Of a DNA stretch of 64,000 nt, positions 27,259-39,800 are shown one piece after another (the first letter of the stretch is position 1; each line of letters opens with the position of its first letter). The DNA is from Euonymus europaeus (lineage: Eukaryota > Streptophyta > Magnoliopsida > Celastrales > Celastraceae). A program made the translations under genes and the position numbers. Location: positions 11,802,501 to 11,866,500 of the forward strand of contig OY756967.1 in assembly GCA_963580455.1 (NCBI GenBank), in the 5' to 3' direction. The notes below the pieces were generated by a model. The model did no database searches, was not told where the DNA came from, and saw only the letters and a list, made by a program, of their open reading frames with translations.

Positions 27259-29494
27259 ACCTTTAAAGCTCCTCCGTAGAGAGAGTTGAGCAACTTCGGA
27301 CTATCAAAGTTGCTCGGTGTACACTTTTTATTGTTCTTCTATGTTAAAATTTACAAAAATGAGCTTCCAGGATTATTTCGATGCCAAAACACCAACTTTC
27401 TATGACAAATGAACAAAACCTCTAAAAGCTCCTCCGTAGAGAGAGTAGAGAAACTTCGGACTATCAAAGTTGCTCGGTGTACACTTTTTATTGTTCTTCT
27501 ATGTTAAATTTTACAAAAATGAGCTTGCAGGATTATTTCGATGCCAAAACACCAACTTTCTATGACAAATGGACAAAACCGTTAAAAGCTCCTCCATAGA
27601 GGGTGTTGAGCATCTTCGGACCATCAAAGTTGCTCAGTGTACACCTTTTATTGTTCTTTTATGTTAAATTTTACGAAAATGAGCTTCCAGGATTATTTCG
27701 ATGCCAAAACACCAACTTTTGTATGACAAATGGACAAAACCGTTAAAAGCTCCTCCATAGAGAGAGTTGAGAAACTTCGGACTATCGAAGTTGCTCGGTG
27801 TACACTTTTTATTATTCTTCTTTGTTAAATTTTATGAAAATGAGCTTCCAGGATTATTTCGATGCCAAAACACCGACTTTCTATGATAAATGGACAAAAC
27901 CATTAAATGCACCTCCATAGAGAGAGTTGAGCAACTTCGGAAAATCAAAGTTGCTCGGTGTACAATTTATATTGTTCTACTAAGTTAAATTATACGAGTA
28001 TAAGCTTCCAAGATTATTTCGATGCCAAAACATTATCTTTCTATGACAAATGGTCAAAACCGTTAAAAGCTCCTCCATAGAAAGAGTTGAGCAACTTCGG
28101 ACAATCAAAGTTGCTTGGTGTACACTTTGTATTGTTTTTTTATGTTAAATTTACGAAATGAGCTTCCACGATTTTTTCGATGCCAAAACACCAACTTTCT
28201 ATGATAAATGGACAAAACCGTTAAAAGCTCCTCCATAGAGAGAGTTGAGCAACTTCGGACTATCAAAGTTGCTCGGTGTACACTTTTTATTAATCTTCTA
28301 TGTTAAAATTTACAAAAATGAGCTTCCAGGATTATTTCGATGCCAAAACACCAACTTTCTATGACAAATGAACAAAACCTTTAAAGCTCCTCCGTAGAGA
28401 GAGTTGAGCAACTTCGGACTATCAAAGTTGCTCGGTGTACACTTTTTATTGTTCTTCTATGTTAAAATTTACAAAAATGAGCTTCCAGGATTATTTTGAT
28501 GCCAAAACACCAACTTTCTATGACAAATGAACAAAACCTCTAAAAGCTCCTCCGTAGAGAGAGTAGAGAAACTTCGGACTATCAAAGTTGCTCGGTGTAC
28601 ACTTTTTATTGTTCTTCTATGTTAAATTTTACAAAAATGAGCTTGCAGGATTATTTCGATGCCAAAACACCAACTTTCTATGACAAATGGACAAAACCGT
28701 TAAAAGCTCCTCCATAGAGGGTGTTGAGCATCTTCGGACCATCAAAGTTGCTCAGTGTACACCTTTTATTGTTCTTTTATGTTAAATTTTACGAAAATGA
28801 GCTTCCAGGATTATTTCGATGCCAAAACACCAACTTTTGTATGACAAATGGACAAAACCGTTAAAAGCTCCTCCATAGAGAGAGTTGAGAAACTTCGGAC
28901 TATCGAAGTTGCTCGGTGTACACTTTTTATTATTCTTCTTTGTTAAATTTTATGAAAATGAGCTTCCAGGATTATTTCGATGCCAAAACACCGACTTTCT
29001 ATGATAAATGGACAAAACCATTAAATGCACCTCCATAGAGAGAGTTGAGCAACTTCGGAAAATCAAAGTTGCTCGGTGTACAATTTATATTGTTCTACTA
29101 AGTCAAATTATACGAGTATAAGCTTCCAAGATTATTTCGATGCCAAAACATTATCTTTCTATGACAAATGGTCAAAACCGTTAAAAGCTCCTCCATAGAA
29201 AGAGTTGAGCAACTTCGGACAATCAAAGTTGCTCGGTGTACACTTTGTATTGTTTTTTTATGTTAAATTTACGAAATGAGCTTCCACGATTTTTTCGATG
29301 CCAAAACACCAACTTTCTATGATAAATGGACAAAACCGTTAAAAGCTCCTCCATAGAGAGAGTTGAGCAACTTCGGACTATCAAAGTTGCTCGGTGTACA
29401 CTTTTTATTAATCTTCTATGTTAAAATTTACAAAAATGAGCTTCCAGGATTATTTCGATGCCAAAACACCAACTTTCTATGACAAATGAAGAAA
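27259..29494 (+). repeat. 7-monomer tandem (1,118 bp), two copies
   Basis: The word acctttaaag occurs at 27259 and 28377, and aaatttacgaaatg at 28147 and 29265. Both are 1,118 bp apart. The unit is present once in the matching region at 37.8-39.0 kb, so this duplication happened in, or was kept only in, the 25.6-36.2 kb super-repeat copy. Confidence 0.85.
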
Positions 29495-31540
29495 ACCTTT
29501 AAAAGCTCCTCCGTAGAGAGAGTAGAGAAACTTTGGACCGTCAAAGTTGCTCGGTGTACACTTTTTATTGTTCTTCTATGTTAAATTTTACAAAAATGAG
29601 CTTCCAGGATTATTTCGATGCCAAAACATTAACTTTCTATGACAAATGGACAAAACCGTTAAAACCTCCTCCATAGAAAAAGTTTAGCAACTTCGGACAA
29701 TCAAAGTTGCTCGGTGTACCCTTTTTATTGTTCTTTTATGATAAATTTTACAAAAATGAGCTGCAAGGATTATTTCGATGCCAAAACACCAGCTTTCTAT
29801 GACAAGTGGACAAAACCTTTAAAAGCTCCTCCATAGAGAGAGTTGAGAAACTTCGTACTATCAAAGTTGCTCGGTGTACACTTTTTATTGTTCTTCTAAG
29901 TTAAATTTTACGAAAATGAGCTTCCAGGATTATTTCGATGCCAAAACACCAACTTTCTATGACAAATGGACAAAACCGTTAAAAGCTCCTCCATAGAGAG
30001 AGTTGAGCAACTTCGGAAAATCAAAGTTGCTCGGTGTACAATTTATATTGTTCTACTAAGTCAAATTTTACGAGTATAAGCTTCCAAGATTATTTCGTTG
30101 CCAAAACATTAACTTTCTATGACAAATGGACAAAACCGTTAAAAGCTCCTCCATAGAGAGAGTTGAGAAACTTCGGACAATCAAAGTTGCACGGTGTACA
30201 CCTTATATTGTTCTACTAAGTCAAATTTTACGTGTATAAGCTTCCGGGATTATTTCGATGCCAAAACATTAACTTTCTATGACAAATGGACAAAACCGTT
30301 AAAAGCTCCTCCATAGAGAGAGTTGAGCAACTTCGGACAATCAAAGTTGCTCGGTGTAAACTTTATATTGTTCTACTAAGTCAAATTTTACGAGTATAAG
30401 CTTCCAAGATTATTTCGATGCCAAAACATTAACTTTCTATGACAAATGGACAAAACCGTTAAAAGCTCCTCCATAGAAAGAGTTGAGCAACTTCGGACAA
30501 TCAAAATTGCTCGGTGTACACTTTTTATTGTTCTTTTATGTTAAATTTTACGAAAATGAGCTTGCACGAATATTTCGATGCCAAAACACCAACTTTCTAT
30601 GACAAATGGACAAAACCGTTAAAAGCACCTCCATAGAGAGAGTTGAGCAACTTCGGACTATCAAAGTTGCTCGGTGTACACTTTTTATTGTTCTTCTTTG
30701 TTAAATTTACGAAAATGAGCTTCCAAGATTATTTCGATGTCAAAACACCAACTTTCTATGACAAATGGACAAAACCGTTAAAAGCTGCTCCATAGAGAGA
30801 GTTGAGCAACTTCGGACTATCAAAGTTGCTCGGTGTACACTTTTTATTGTTCTTTTATGTTAAATTTTACGAACATAAGCTTCCAGGATTATTTCGATGC
30901 CAAAACACCAACTTTCTATGAGAGATGGACAAAACCGTGAAAAGCTCCTCCATAGAGAGAGTTGAGCAACTTCGGACAATCAAAGTTGCTCGGTGTACAC
31001 TTTTTATTGTTCTTCTACGTTAAATTTTAAGAAAATGAGCTTCCAGGATTATTTCGATGCCAAAACACCAACTTTCTATGACAAATGGACAAAACCGTTA
31101 AAAGCTTCTCCATAGAGAGAGTTGAGCAATTTCGGACTATCAAAGTTGCTCGGTGTACAATTTATATTGTTCTACTAAGTCAAATTTTACGAGTATAAGC
31201 TTCCAAGATTATTTCGACGCAAAAACAGCAACTTTCTATGACAAATGGACAAAACCGTTAAAAGCTCCTCCATAGAGAGTGTTGAGCAACTTTGGACGAT
31301 CAAAGTTGCTCGGTCTACACTTTATATTGTTCTTCTAAGTCAAATTTTACGAGTATAAGCTTCCAAGATTATTTCGATGCCAAAACAGCAACTTTTTATG
31401 ACAAATGGACAAAACCATTAAAAGGTCGTCCATAGAGAGAGTTGAGCAACGTCAGACCATCAAAGTTGCTCGGTGTACACCTTTTATTGTTCTTCTATGT
31501 CAAATTTTACGAGTATAAGCTTCCTAGATTATTTCGATGA

Positions 31541-31545
31541 AAAAA
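31541..31545. repeat. Left target-site duplication AAAAA
   Basis: These five A residues abut the TG end of the inserted element. The uninserted monomer subtype has gatg followed by six A and then cacc. The left flank keeps six A and the right flank adds five, so eleven in total equals six plus a 5 bp duplication. Because the target is homopolymeric, its exact edges cannot be fixed, but the count is informative. Confidence 0.8.
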
Positions 31546-33077
31546 TGTTGGGATGATGTCCTAAAAAACATACCATGTAAAGACAATTCTGAAATTCAAG
31601 AATAAACATTTTATGATTGCATTTGTGTTTTAAATGTTTTATTTTAAATATTTCATTTATATGTGAATGTTCTAACAAGGTCTAAGGATGTTAGATATGT
31701 GAATCTTGGATACTCAGATACACTTATAGTGTGAGTATAGATTGACACAAGATTCATTATTACATTCTAAATCATTAGTCACAACCAGATTAACAAAGTA
31801 GGCACTTTGTTGATATAGGTTGTAGTGCATGGACATCTCCAATTAGGGGAATGGTTTGTCTTGACCGTTTGAGAGGATTCTCGGATTGGTGCACTAGTGT
31901 GTATGTGGACATATACATTGACGGACTTACATAGGAATGAACAACTAGAAACGTGCTATCAAAGAGTTGTTCATCCTATAGCTATGGGAGTACGGTATAT
32001 CTCAAGCTTGAGTAGGTCAATATGTTTATACTTATAGCGTGTGCATTTTGATTCATCAATAAGTGAGACACGCACTATTGTCAAAATCTTGATGATTTGG
32101 ATGTATGCCACTAGGGTATAAGCGCATACCTACAAAATAGTCATTCATGTACTTTCAGTTATGAAAGTGTAAGCACCCATCTGAGAGGTTCAAATTAATC
32201 TATCTAAAAAACTATGCATAGTGATTCTAACGAATCAAGCGTTGTGAATTAAATTGATCGACGGGTCAATTTAATACGCTTAGAGGATAGATATAATGGA
32301 ATCTGGAGCTCAGAGAAAATATGGATTTTGGAGTGTTTGATAGTATGAATAAATTCACTCCATCTTACCGGGTGTTGCATGGAGGATATGCAAGTACACT
32401 TCCCATAGGTCAGGGATAGGTTTCTAATTATGGAAAAGCCTCGATGTAAGAATCGTACATATTGGGGAGTGCATCCAAAGTTCAGGTAGTGTCAGACGAA
32501 CATTGAATTGTTATATTATTCCTAGTCATAGAGTTTGACGGTAAAGAATAATATTTCGGGAGCCACAATATGAATGTCCTGCGGAGTCCCCTTGGTAGCT
32601 CTATATATTCTCTTGTCCTATTTAAGGAAGATCGGCAAAATTTACCATATCACAACGGTTGTTGGAAAAGTTACAAGAATGGAATTTGTATAACAAATAG
32701 ATACAATTTTATTGGGTTTTGGTTTTCCAAAGATAACCCTAAGATAAAATTGTTTTTGTTAAGATATACAAAATTCTTGTAAGTGTATTTATGTAAAAAT
32801 AACAAATCTCGGAGTTTTGATTTAGATTGTAAAATAAATATTTTACATAATCAAAAACAAATTAAAGTCAAGAATGGACCAAGGAACAAAACAAATTTGA
32901 GCCTTGAATTCTTGAAATATTGGGCCAAGCTAGGCTTAAACCATGTTATTGCATAGCAATATATGGCCGGCCCATTGTGGATAATTTGGGCTCCGATTAT
33001 GCTTGTTAAAAGTATTCCATATTTGTTTTGGCTTTGAATCCAATTGGGATTAGAAGTCAACTCAAATAATGATTTGT

Positions 33078-33091
33078 TATATATATATAAA
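33078..33091 (+). promoter_or_regulatory. Candidate TATA box of the LTR promoter
   Basis: The alternating run TATATATATATAAA is the strongest TATA-like sequence in the LTR. It lies about 730 bp before the 3' end, a reasonable position for a U3/R boundary in a long plant LTR. An AATAAA lies at 33277-33282 downstream. There is no expression evidence, and AT-rich runs occur by chance in this composition. Confidence 0.4.
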
Positions 33092-33438
33092 CACAACAAT
33101 TTTTCTATGAATGGATAAGAATGGCCACCGTTTTGTTTTTTCCTAGTTCCATTTGGATTAGGAAAACAATACCTAAAAGGAGACTTTTTTAACACAATGA
33201 AAAGGTTTTGTTTTATAAAATATAGAGGGCTGGCCGTGTGATTCATTCATGAGAAAACAACCAAGTTATTTTTTCCAATAAAAAGGAGCCGAGTGTTCCT
33301 AGAGAGGTAGCGGTGTGAGATTCTTTTGGTTCACTACCAATTGGGTTTTTTGCTTTGCTTTTTCGCAAGGAGATTAAAGAGAATACCTAGGAAACAACAT
33401 AGGCTATTCTTGGTGATTCTTGTTTTCTAAATTGGTGG

Positions 33439-33524
33439 TTCGTGATCAAGAGGTGTGATCAAACAAAGGGTGTGTTCAAGATCCGTTCGTGTGTTCGTGA
33501 TCAAGTGTTGAGTTCGTGATCAAG
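33439..33524 (+). repeat. Three direct copies of ttcgtgatcaag within the LTR
   Basis: The 12 bp word ttcgtgatcaag occurs exactly at 33439-33450, 33494-33505 and 33513-33524. A shortened relative, gtgatcaa, lies near 33,455. The cluster lies downstream of the candidate TATA box, in what would be the transcribed R/U5 part. Short direct repeats in LTRs can be regulatory or simple slippage products; nothing here decides between them. Confidence 0.75.
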
Positions 33525-33808
33525 ACGGATAGCACGTTGGACCTCGATAGTAAAGAGGTTGGTATTCTTCTTCTAACCTTCTTCATGCCATGATTGTATG
33601 TTTAGATCTAAGAATTATTTTGTATGAAATTAATACTAGAAGCATGCTAGGATTAATTACAAAATTAATTGGATCCAGGATAACACTTGATAGGCGTGTA
33701 ACAATCTAGGGTTGATTGGCTTCCGATTAAATTTTTGATTTGTACCTATGCTAAGAACGATCCATAAGACGCTTCCGCATGTTCTAAAATTAATTTTAGC
33801 AACCAACA

Positions 33809-33813
33809 AAAAA
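33809..33813. repeat. Right target-site duplication AAAAA
   Basis: Five A residues follow CCAACA, and the satellite then resumes in frame with caccaactttctatgac, exactly completing the monomer broken at 31545. Confidence 0.8.
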
Positions 33814-36800
33814 CACCAACTTTCTATGACAAATGGACAAAACCGTTAAAAGCCCCTCCATAGAGAGAGTTGAGCATCTACGGACAATCAAAGTTGCTCG
33901 GTGTACACTTTTTATTGTTCTTTTATGTTAAATTTTACGAAAATGAGTTTCCAGGATTATTTCGATGCTAAAACACCAACTTTCTATGACAAATGGACAA
34001 AACCGTTAAAAGCACCTCCAAAGAGAGAGTTGAGCAACTTCGGAAAATCAAAGTTGCTCGGTGTACAATTTATATTGTTCTACTAAGTCAAATTTTACGA
34101 GTATAAGCTTCCTAGATTATTTCGATGAAAAAACACCAACTTTCTATGACAAATGGACAAAACCGTTAAAAGCCAGTCCATAGAGAGAGTTGAGCATCTA
34201 CGGACAATCAAAGTTGCTCGGTGTACCCTTTTTATTGTTCTTTTATGTTAAATTTTACGAAAATGAGCTGCCAGGATTATTTCGATGCCAAAACACCAGC
34301 TTTCTATGACAAGTGGACAAAACCGTTAAAAGCACCTCCATAGAGAGAGTTGAGCAACTTCGGACTATCGACGTTGCTCGATGTACACTTTTTATTATTC
34401 TTCTATGTTAAATTTTTTGAAAAGGAGCTTCCAGGATTATTTCGATGCCAAAATACCAACTTTCTATGATAAATGGACAAAACCGTTAAAAGCACCTCCA
34501 AAGAGAGAGTTGAGCAACTTTGGAAAGTCAAAGTTGCTCGGTGTACAATTTATATTGTTCTACTAAGTCAAATTTTACGAGTATAAGCTTCCTAGATTAT
34601 TTCGATGAAAAAACACCAACTTTCTATGACAAATGGACAAAACCGTTAAAAGCCCCTCTATAAAGAGAGTTGAGCATCTACGGACAATCAAAGTTGCTCG
34701 GTGTACCCTTTTTATTGTTCTTTTATGTTAAATTTTACGAAAATGAGCTGCCAGGATTATTTCGATGCCAAAACACCAGCTTTCTATGACAAGTGGACAA
34801 AACCGTTAAAAGCTCCTCCATAGAGAGAGTTGAGAAACTTCGTACTATCAAAGTTGCTCGGTGTACACTTTTTATTGTTCTTCTAAGTTAAATTTTACGA
34901 AAATGAACTTCCAGGATTATTTCGATGCCAAAACACCAACTTTCTATGACAAATGGACAAAACCGTTAGAAGCTCCTCCATAGAGAGAGTTGAGCAACTT
35001 CGGACTATCGACGTTGCTCGATGTACACTTTTTATTATTCTTCTATGTTAAATTTTATGAAAATGAGCTTCCAGGATTATTTCGATGCCAAAACACCAAC
35101 TTTCTATGATAAATGGACAAAACCGTTAAAAGCACCTCCAAAGAGAGAGTTGAGCAACTTCGGAAAATCAAAGTTGCTCGGTGTACAATTTATATTGTTC
35201 TACTAAGTCAAATTTTACGAGTATAAGCTTCCAAGATTATTTCGATGCCGAAACACTAACTTTCTATGACAAATGGACAAAACTGTTAAAAGCTCCTCCC
35301 TAGAAAGAGTTGAGCAACTTCGGACAATCAAAGTTGCTCGGTGAACACTTTTTATTGTTCTTTTATGTTAAATTTTACGAAAATGAGCTTGCACGATTAT
35401 TTCGATGCCAAAACACCAACTTTCTATGACAAATGGACAAAACCGTTAAAAGCACCTCCATAGAGAGAGTTGAGCAACTTCGGACTCTCAAAGTTGCTCG
35501 GTGTACACTTTTTATTGTTCTTCTATGTTAAATTTTACGAAAATGAGCTTCCGGGATTATTTCGATGCCAAAACACCAACTTTCTATGATAAATGGACAA
35601 AACCGTTAAAAGCTCCTACATTGAGAGAGTTGAGCAACTTCGGACTATCAAAGTTGCTCGGTGTACACTTTTTATTGTTCTTCTATCTTAAATTTTACGA
35701 AAATGAGCTTCCAGGATTATTTCGATGCCAAAACACTAACTTTCTATGATAAATGGACAAAACCGTTAAAAGCTCCTCCATAGAGAGAGTTGAGCAACTT
35801 CGGACAATCTAAGTTGCTCGGTGTATACTTTATATTCTTCTACTAAATCAAATTTTACGAGTATAAGCTTTCAAGATTATTTCGATGCCAAAACAGCAAC
35901 TTTCTAAGACAAATTGACAAAACCGTTAAAATGTCCTCCATAGAGAGAGTTGAGCAACGTCAGACCATCAAAGTTGCTCGGTGTACATCTTTTATTGTTC
36001 TTCTATGTCAAATTTTATGAGTATAAGCTTCCTAGATTATTTCGATGAAAAAATACCAACTTTCTATGACAAATGGACAAAACCGTTAAAAGCCCCTCCA
36101 TAGAGGGTGTTGAGCATCTTCGGACAATCAAAGTTGCTCAGTGTTCACCTTTTATTGTTCTTTTATGTTAAATTTTACGAAATTGAGCTTCCACGATTAT
36201 TTCGATGCCAAAACACCAACTTTCTATGACAAATGGACAAAACCGTTAAAAGCACCTCCATAGAGAGAGTTGAGCAACTTCAGACTATCAAAGTTGCTGG
36301 GTGTACACTTTTTATTATTCTCCTATGTTAAATTTTACGAAAATGAGCTTCCAGGATTATTTCGATGCCAAAACACCAACTTTCTATGACAAATGGACAA
36401 AACCGTTAAAAGCTCCTCCATAGAGAGAGTTGAGCAATTTCGGACTGTCAAAGTTGCTCGGTGTACAATCTATATTGTTCTACTAAGTCAAACTTTACGA
36501 GTATAAGCTTCCAAGATTATTTCGACGCTAAAACAGCAACTTTCTATGACAAATGGACAAAACCGTTAAAAGCTCCTCCAAAGAGAGAGTTGAGCAACTT
36601 CGGACAATCAAAATTGCTCGGTGTACACTTTATATTGTTCTACTAAGTCAAATTTTACAAGTATAAGCTTCCAAGATTATTTCAATGCCAAAACATTAAC
36701 TTTCTATGACAAATGGTCAAAACCGTTAGAAGCTCCTCCATAGAAAGAGTTGAGCAACTTCGGACAATCAAAGTTGCTCGGTGTACACTTTGAATTGTTT

Positions 36801-39800
36801 TTTTATGTTAAATTTTACGAAAATGAGCTTCCACGATTTTTTGGATTCCAAAACACCAACTTTCTATGACAAATGGACAAAACTATTAAAAGCTCCTCCA
36901 TAGAGAGAGTTGAGCAACTTCGGACTATCAAAGTTGCTCGGTGTACACTTTTTATTGTTCTTCTATGTTAAAATTTACAAAAATGAGCTTCCAGGATTAT
37001 TTCGATGCCAAAACACCAACTTTCTATGACAAATGAACAAAACCTCTAAAAGCTCCTCCGTAGAGAGAGTAGAGAAACTTCGGACTATCAAAGATGCTCG
37101 GTGTACACTTCTTATTGTTCTTCTATGTTAAATTTTACAAAAATGAGCTTCCAGGATTATTTCGATGCCAAAACACCAACTTTCTATGACAAATGGACAA
37201 AACCGCTAAAACCTCCTTCATAGAGAGAGTTTAGCAACTTCAGACAATCAAAGTTGTTCGGTGTACACTTTATATTGTTCTACTAAGTTAAATTTTACGA
37301 GTCTAAGATTCCAAGATTATTTGGATGCCAAAACATTTACTTTCTATAACAAATGGACAAAACCGCTAAAAGCTCCTCCATAGAAAAAGTTTAGCAACGT
37401 CGGACAATCAAAGTTGCTCGGTGTACCCTTTTTATTGTTCTTTTATGTTAAATTTTACGAAAATGAGCTGCCAGGATTATTTCGATGCCAAAACACCAGC
37501 TTTCTATGACAAGTGGACAAAACCGTTAAAAGCTCCTCCATAGAGAGAGTTGAGCAACTTCGGACAATCAAAGTTGCTCGGTGTACACTTTGTATTGTTT
37601 TTTTATGTTAAATTTTACGAAAATGAGCTTCCAGGATTATTTCGATGTCAAAACACCAACTTTCTATGACAAATGGACAAAACCGTTAAAAGCTCCTCCA
37701 TAGAGAGAGTTGAACAACTTCGGACAATCATAGTTGCTCGGTGTACACTTTTTATTGTTCTTCTATGTTAAAATTTATAAAAATGAGCTTCCAGGATTAT
37801 TTCGATGTCAAAACACCAACTTTCTATGACAAATGGACAAAACCTTTAAAGCTCCTCCGTAGAGAGAGTTGAGCAACTTCCGACTATCAAAGTTGCTCGG
37901 TGTACACTTTTTATTGTTCTTCTATGTTAAAATTTACAAAAATGAGCTTCCAGGATTATTTCGATGCCAAAACACCAACTTTCTATGACAAATGAACAAA
38001 ACCTCTAAAAGCTCCTCCGTAGAGAGAGTAGAGAAACTTCGGACTATCAAAGTTGCTCGGTGTACACTTTTTATTGTTCTTCTATGTTAAATTTTACAAA
38101 AATGAGCTTGCAGGATTATTTCGATGCCAAAACACCAACTTTCTATGACAAATGGACAAAACCGTTAAAAGCTCCTCCATAGAGGGTGTTGAGCATCTTC
38201 GGACCATCAAAGTTGCTTAGTGTACACCTTTTATTGTTCTTTTATGTTAAATTTTACGAAAATGAGCTTCCAGGATTATTACGATGCCAAAACACCAACT
38301 TTTGTATGACAAATGGACAAAACCGTTAAAAGTTCCTCCATAGAGAGAGTTGAGAAACTTCGGACTATCGAAGTTGCTCGGTGTACACTTTTTATTATTC
38401 TTCTTTGTTAAATTTTATGAAAATGAGCTTCCAGGATTATTTCGATGCCAAAACACCGACTTTCTATGATAAATGGACAAAACCATTAAAAGCACCTCCA
38501 TAGAGAGAGTTGAGCAAATTCGGAAAATCAAAGTTGCTCGGTGTACAATTTATATTGTTCTACTAAGTCTAATTATACGAGTATAAGCTTCCAAGATTAT
38601 TTCGATGCCAAAACATTATCTTTCTATGACAAATGGTCAAAACCGTTAAAAGCTCCTCCATAGAAAGAGTTGAGCAACTTCGGACAATATAAGTTGCTCG
38701 GTGTACACTTTGTATTGTTTTTTTATGTTAAATTTACAAAATGAGCTTCCACGATTTTTTCGATGCCAAAACACCAACTTTCTATGATAAATGGACAAAA
38801 CCGTTAAAAGCTCCTCCATAGAGAGAGTTGAGCAACTTCGGACTATCAAAGTTGCTCGATGTACACTTTTTATTAATCTTCTATGTTAAAATTTACAAAA
38901 ATGAGCTTCCAGGATTATTTCGATGCCAAAACACCAACTTTCTATGACAAATGAACAAAACCTTTAAAAGCTCCTCCGTAGAGAGAGTAGAGAAACTTTG
39001 GACCGTCAAAGTTGCTCGGTGTACACTTTTTATTGTTCTTCTATGTTAAATTTTACAAAAATGAGCTTCCAGGATTATTTCGATGCCAAAACATTAACTT
39101 TCTATGACAAATGGACAAAACCGTTAAAACCTCCTCCATAGAAAAAGTTTAGCAACTTCGGACAATCAAAGTTGCTCGGTGTACCCTTTTTATTGTTCTT
39201 TTATGATAAATTTTACAAAAATGAGCTGCAAGGATTATTTCGATGCCAAAACACCAGCTTTCTATGACAAGTGGACAAAACCTTTAAAAGCTCCTCCATA
39301 GAGAGAGTTGAGAAACTTCGTACTATCAAAGTTGCTCGGTGTACACTTTTTATTGTTCTTCTAAGTTAAATTTTACGAAAATGAGCTTCCAGGATTATTT
39401 CGATGCCAAAACACCAACTTTCTATGACAAATGGACAAAACCGTTAAAAGCTCCTCCATAGAGAGAGTTGAGCAACTTCGGAAAATCAAAGTTGCTCGGT
39501 GTACAATTTATATTGTTCTACTAAGTCAAATTTTACGAGTATAAGCTTCCAAGATTATTTCGTTGCCAAAACATTAACTTTCTATGACAAATGGACAAAA
39601 CCGTTAAAAGCTCCTCCATGGAGAGAGTTGAGAAACTTCGGACAATCAAAGTTGCTCGGTGTACACCTTATATTGTTCTACTAAGTCAAATTTTACGTGT
39701 ATAAGCTTCCAGGATTATTTCGATGCCAAAACATTAACTTTCTATGACAAATGGACAAAACCGTTAAAAGCTCCTCCATAGAGAGAGTTGAGCAACTTCG

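Larger units (their letters stand above)
1..31545 (+). repeat. Satellite DNA array, left block (~160 bp monomer, ~197 copies)
   Basis: Uninterrupted head-to-tail array of an AT-rich monomer of about 160 bp. The period is visible directly: the word tatgttaaat recurs at 2, 162 and 322, and diagnostic words recur at exact or near-exact multiples of 160. The consensus I compiled has 59 G/C in 160 bases. Two main monomer forms interleave. Form A carries ctatgttaaa and gaaaatgagcttccagg. Form B carries ctaagtcaaa and gagtataagcttccaag, which contains a HindIII site (AAGCTT). Most length variants are only 1-3 bases, so the register is kept over tens of kb. No monomer is inverted. Plant centromeric satellites are often 150-180 bp, so a centromeric location is plausible, but that is inference. 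I do not recognise the family. Confidence 0.97.
31546..33808 (+). mobile_element. Solo LTR of a plant LTR retrotransposon, probably Ty1/copia type (2,263 bp)
   Basis: The element starts TGTTGG and ends CCAACA, a perfect 6 bp terminal inverted repeat with the canonical TG...CA. It is flanked by a 5 bp target duplication and interrupts a single satellite monomer. I see no second LTR, no primer-binding site, no polypurine tract and no gag-pol frame inside, so it is best read as a solo LTR left by LTR-LTR recombination. TGTTGG...CCAACA ends and a length above 2 kb suggest a copia lineage with long LTRs, such as SIRE/Maximus; that lineage assignment is inference. A TATA-like run near 33,078 on this strand sets the orientation as plus. 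The alternative, a non-autonomous LTR-bounded element, is less likely because no internal direct repeat of the ends is visible. Confidence 0.88.

Noticed and set aside
32570..32782. 70-codon plus-strand frame inside the LTR
   Set aside because: It has no recognisable domain and lies in the probable U3 part of an LTR, which is normally non-coding. The length is expected by chance.
32851..33246. 131-codon minus-strand frame inside the LTR
   Set aside because: It is antisense to the element, AT-rich and low in complexity, overlaps the candidate TATA box, and has no domain that I recognise. It is treated as chance.
31546..33808. Complete retrotransposon or DNA transposon
   Set aside because: No gag-pol, transposase, second LTR or primer-binding site is visible. 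The 6 bp inverted ends with TG/CA and a 5 bp duplication fit an LTR, not a terminal-inverted-repeat transposon.
38646..38849. 67-codon minus-strand frame in the satellite
   Set aside because: It is an antisense reading of two monomers, including the two-base-short one that changes the frame. It is not a gene.
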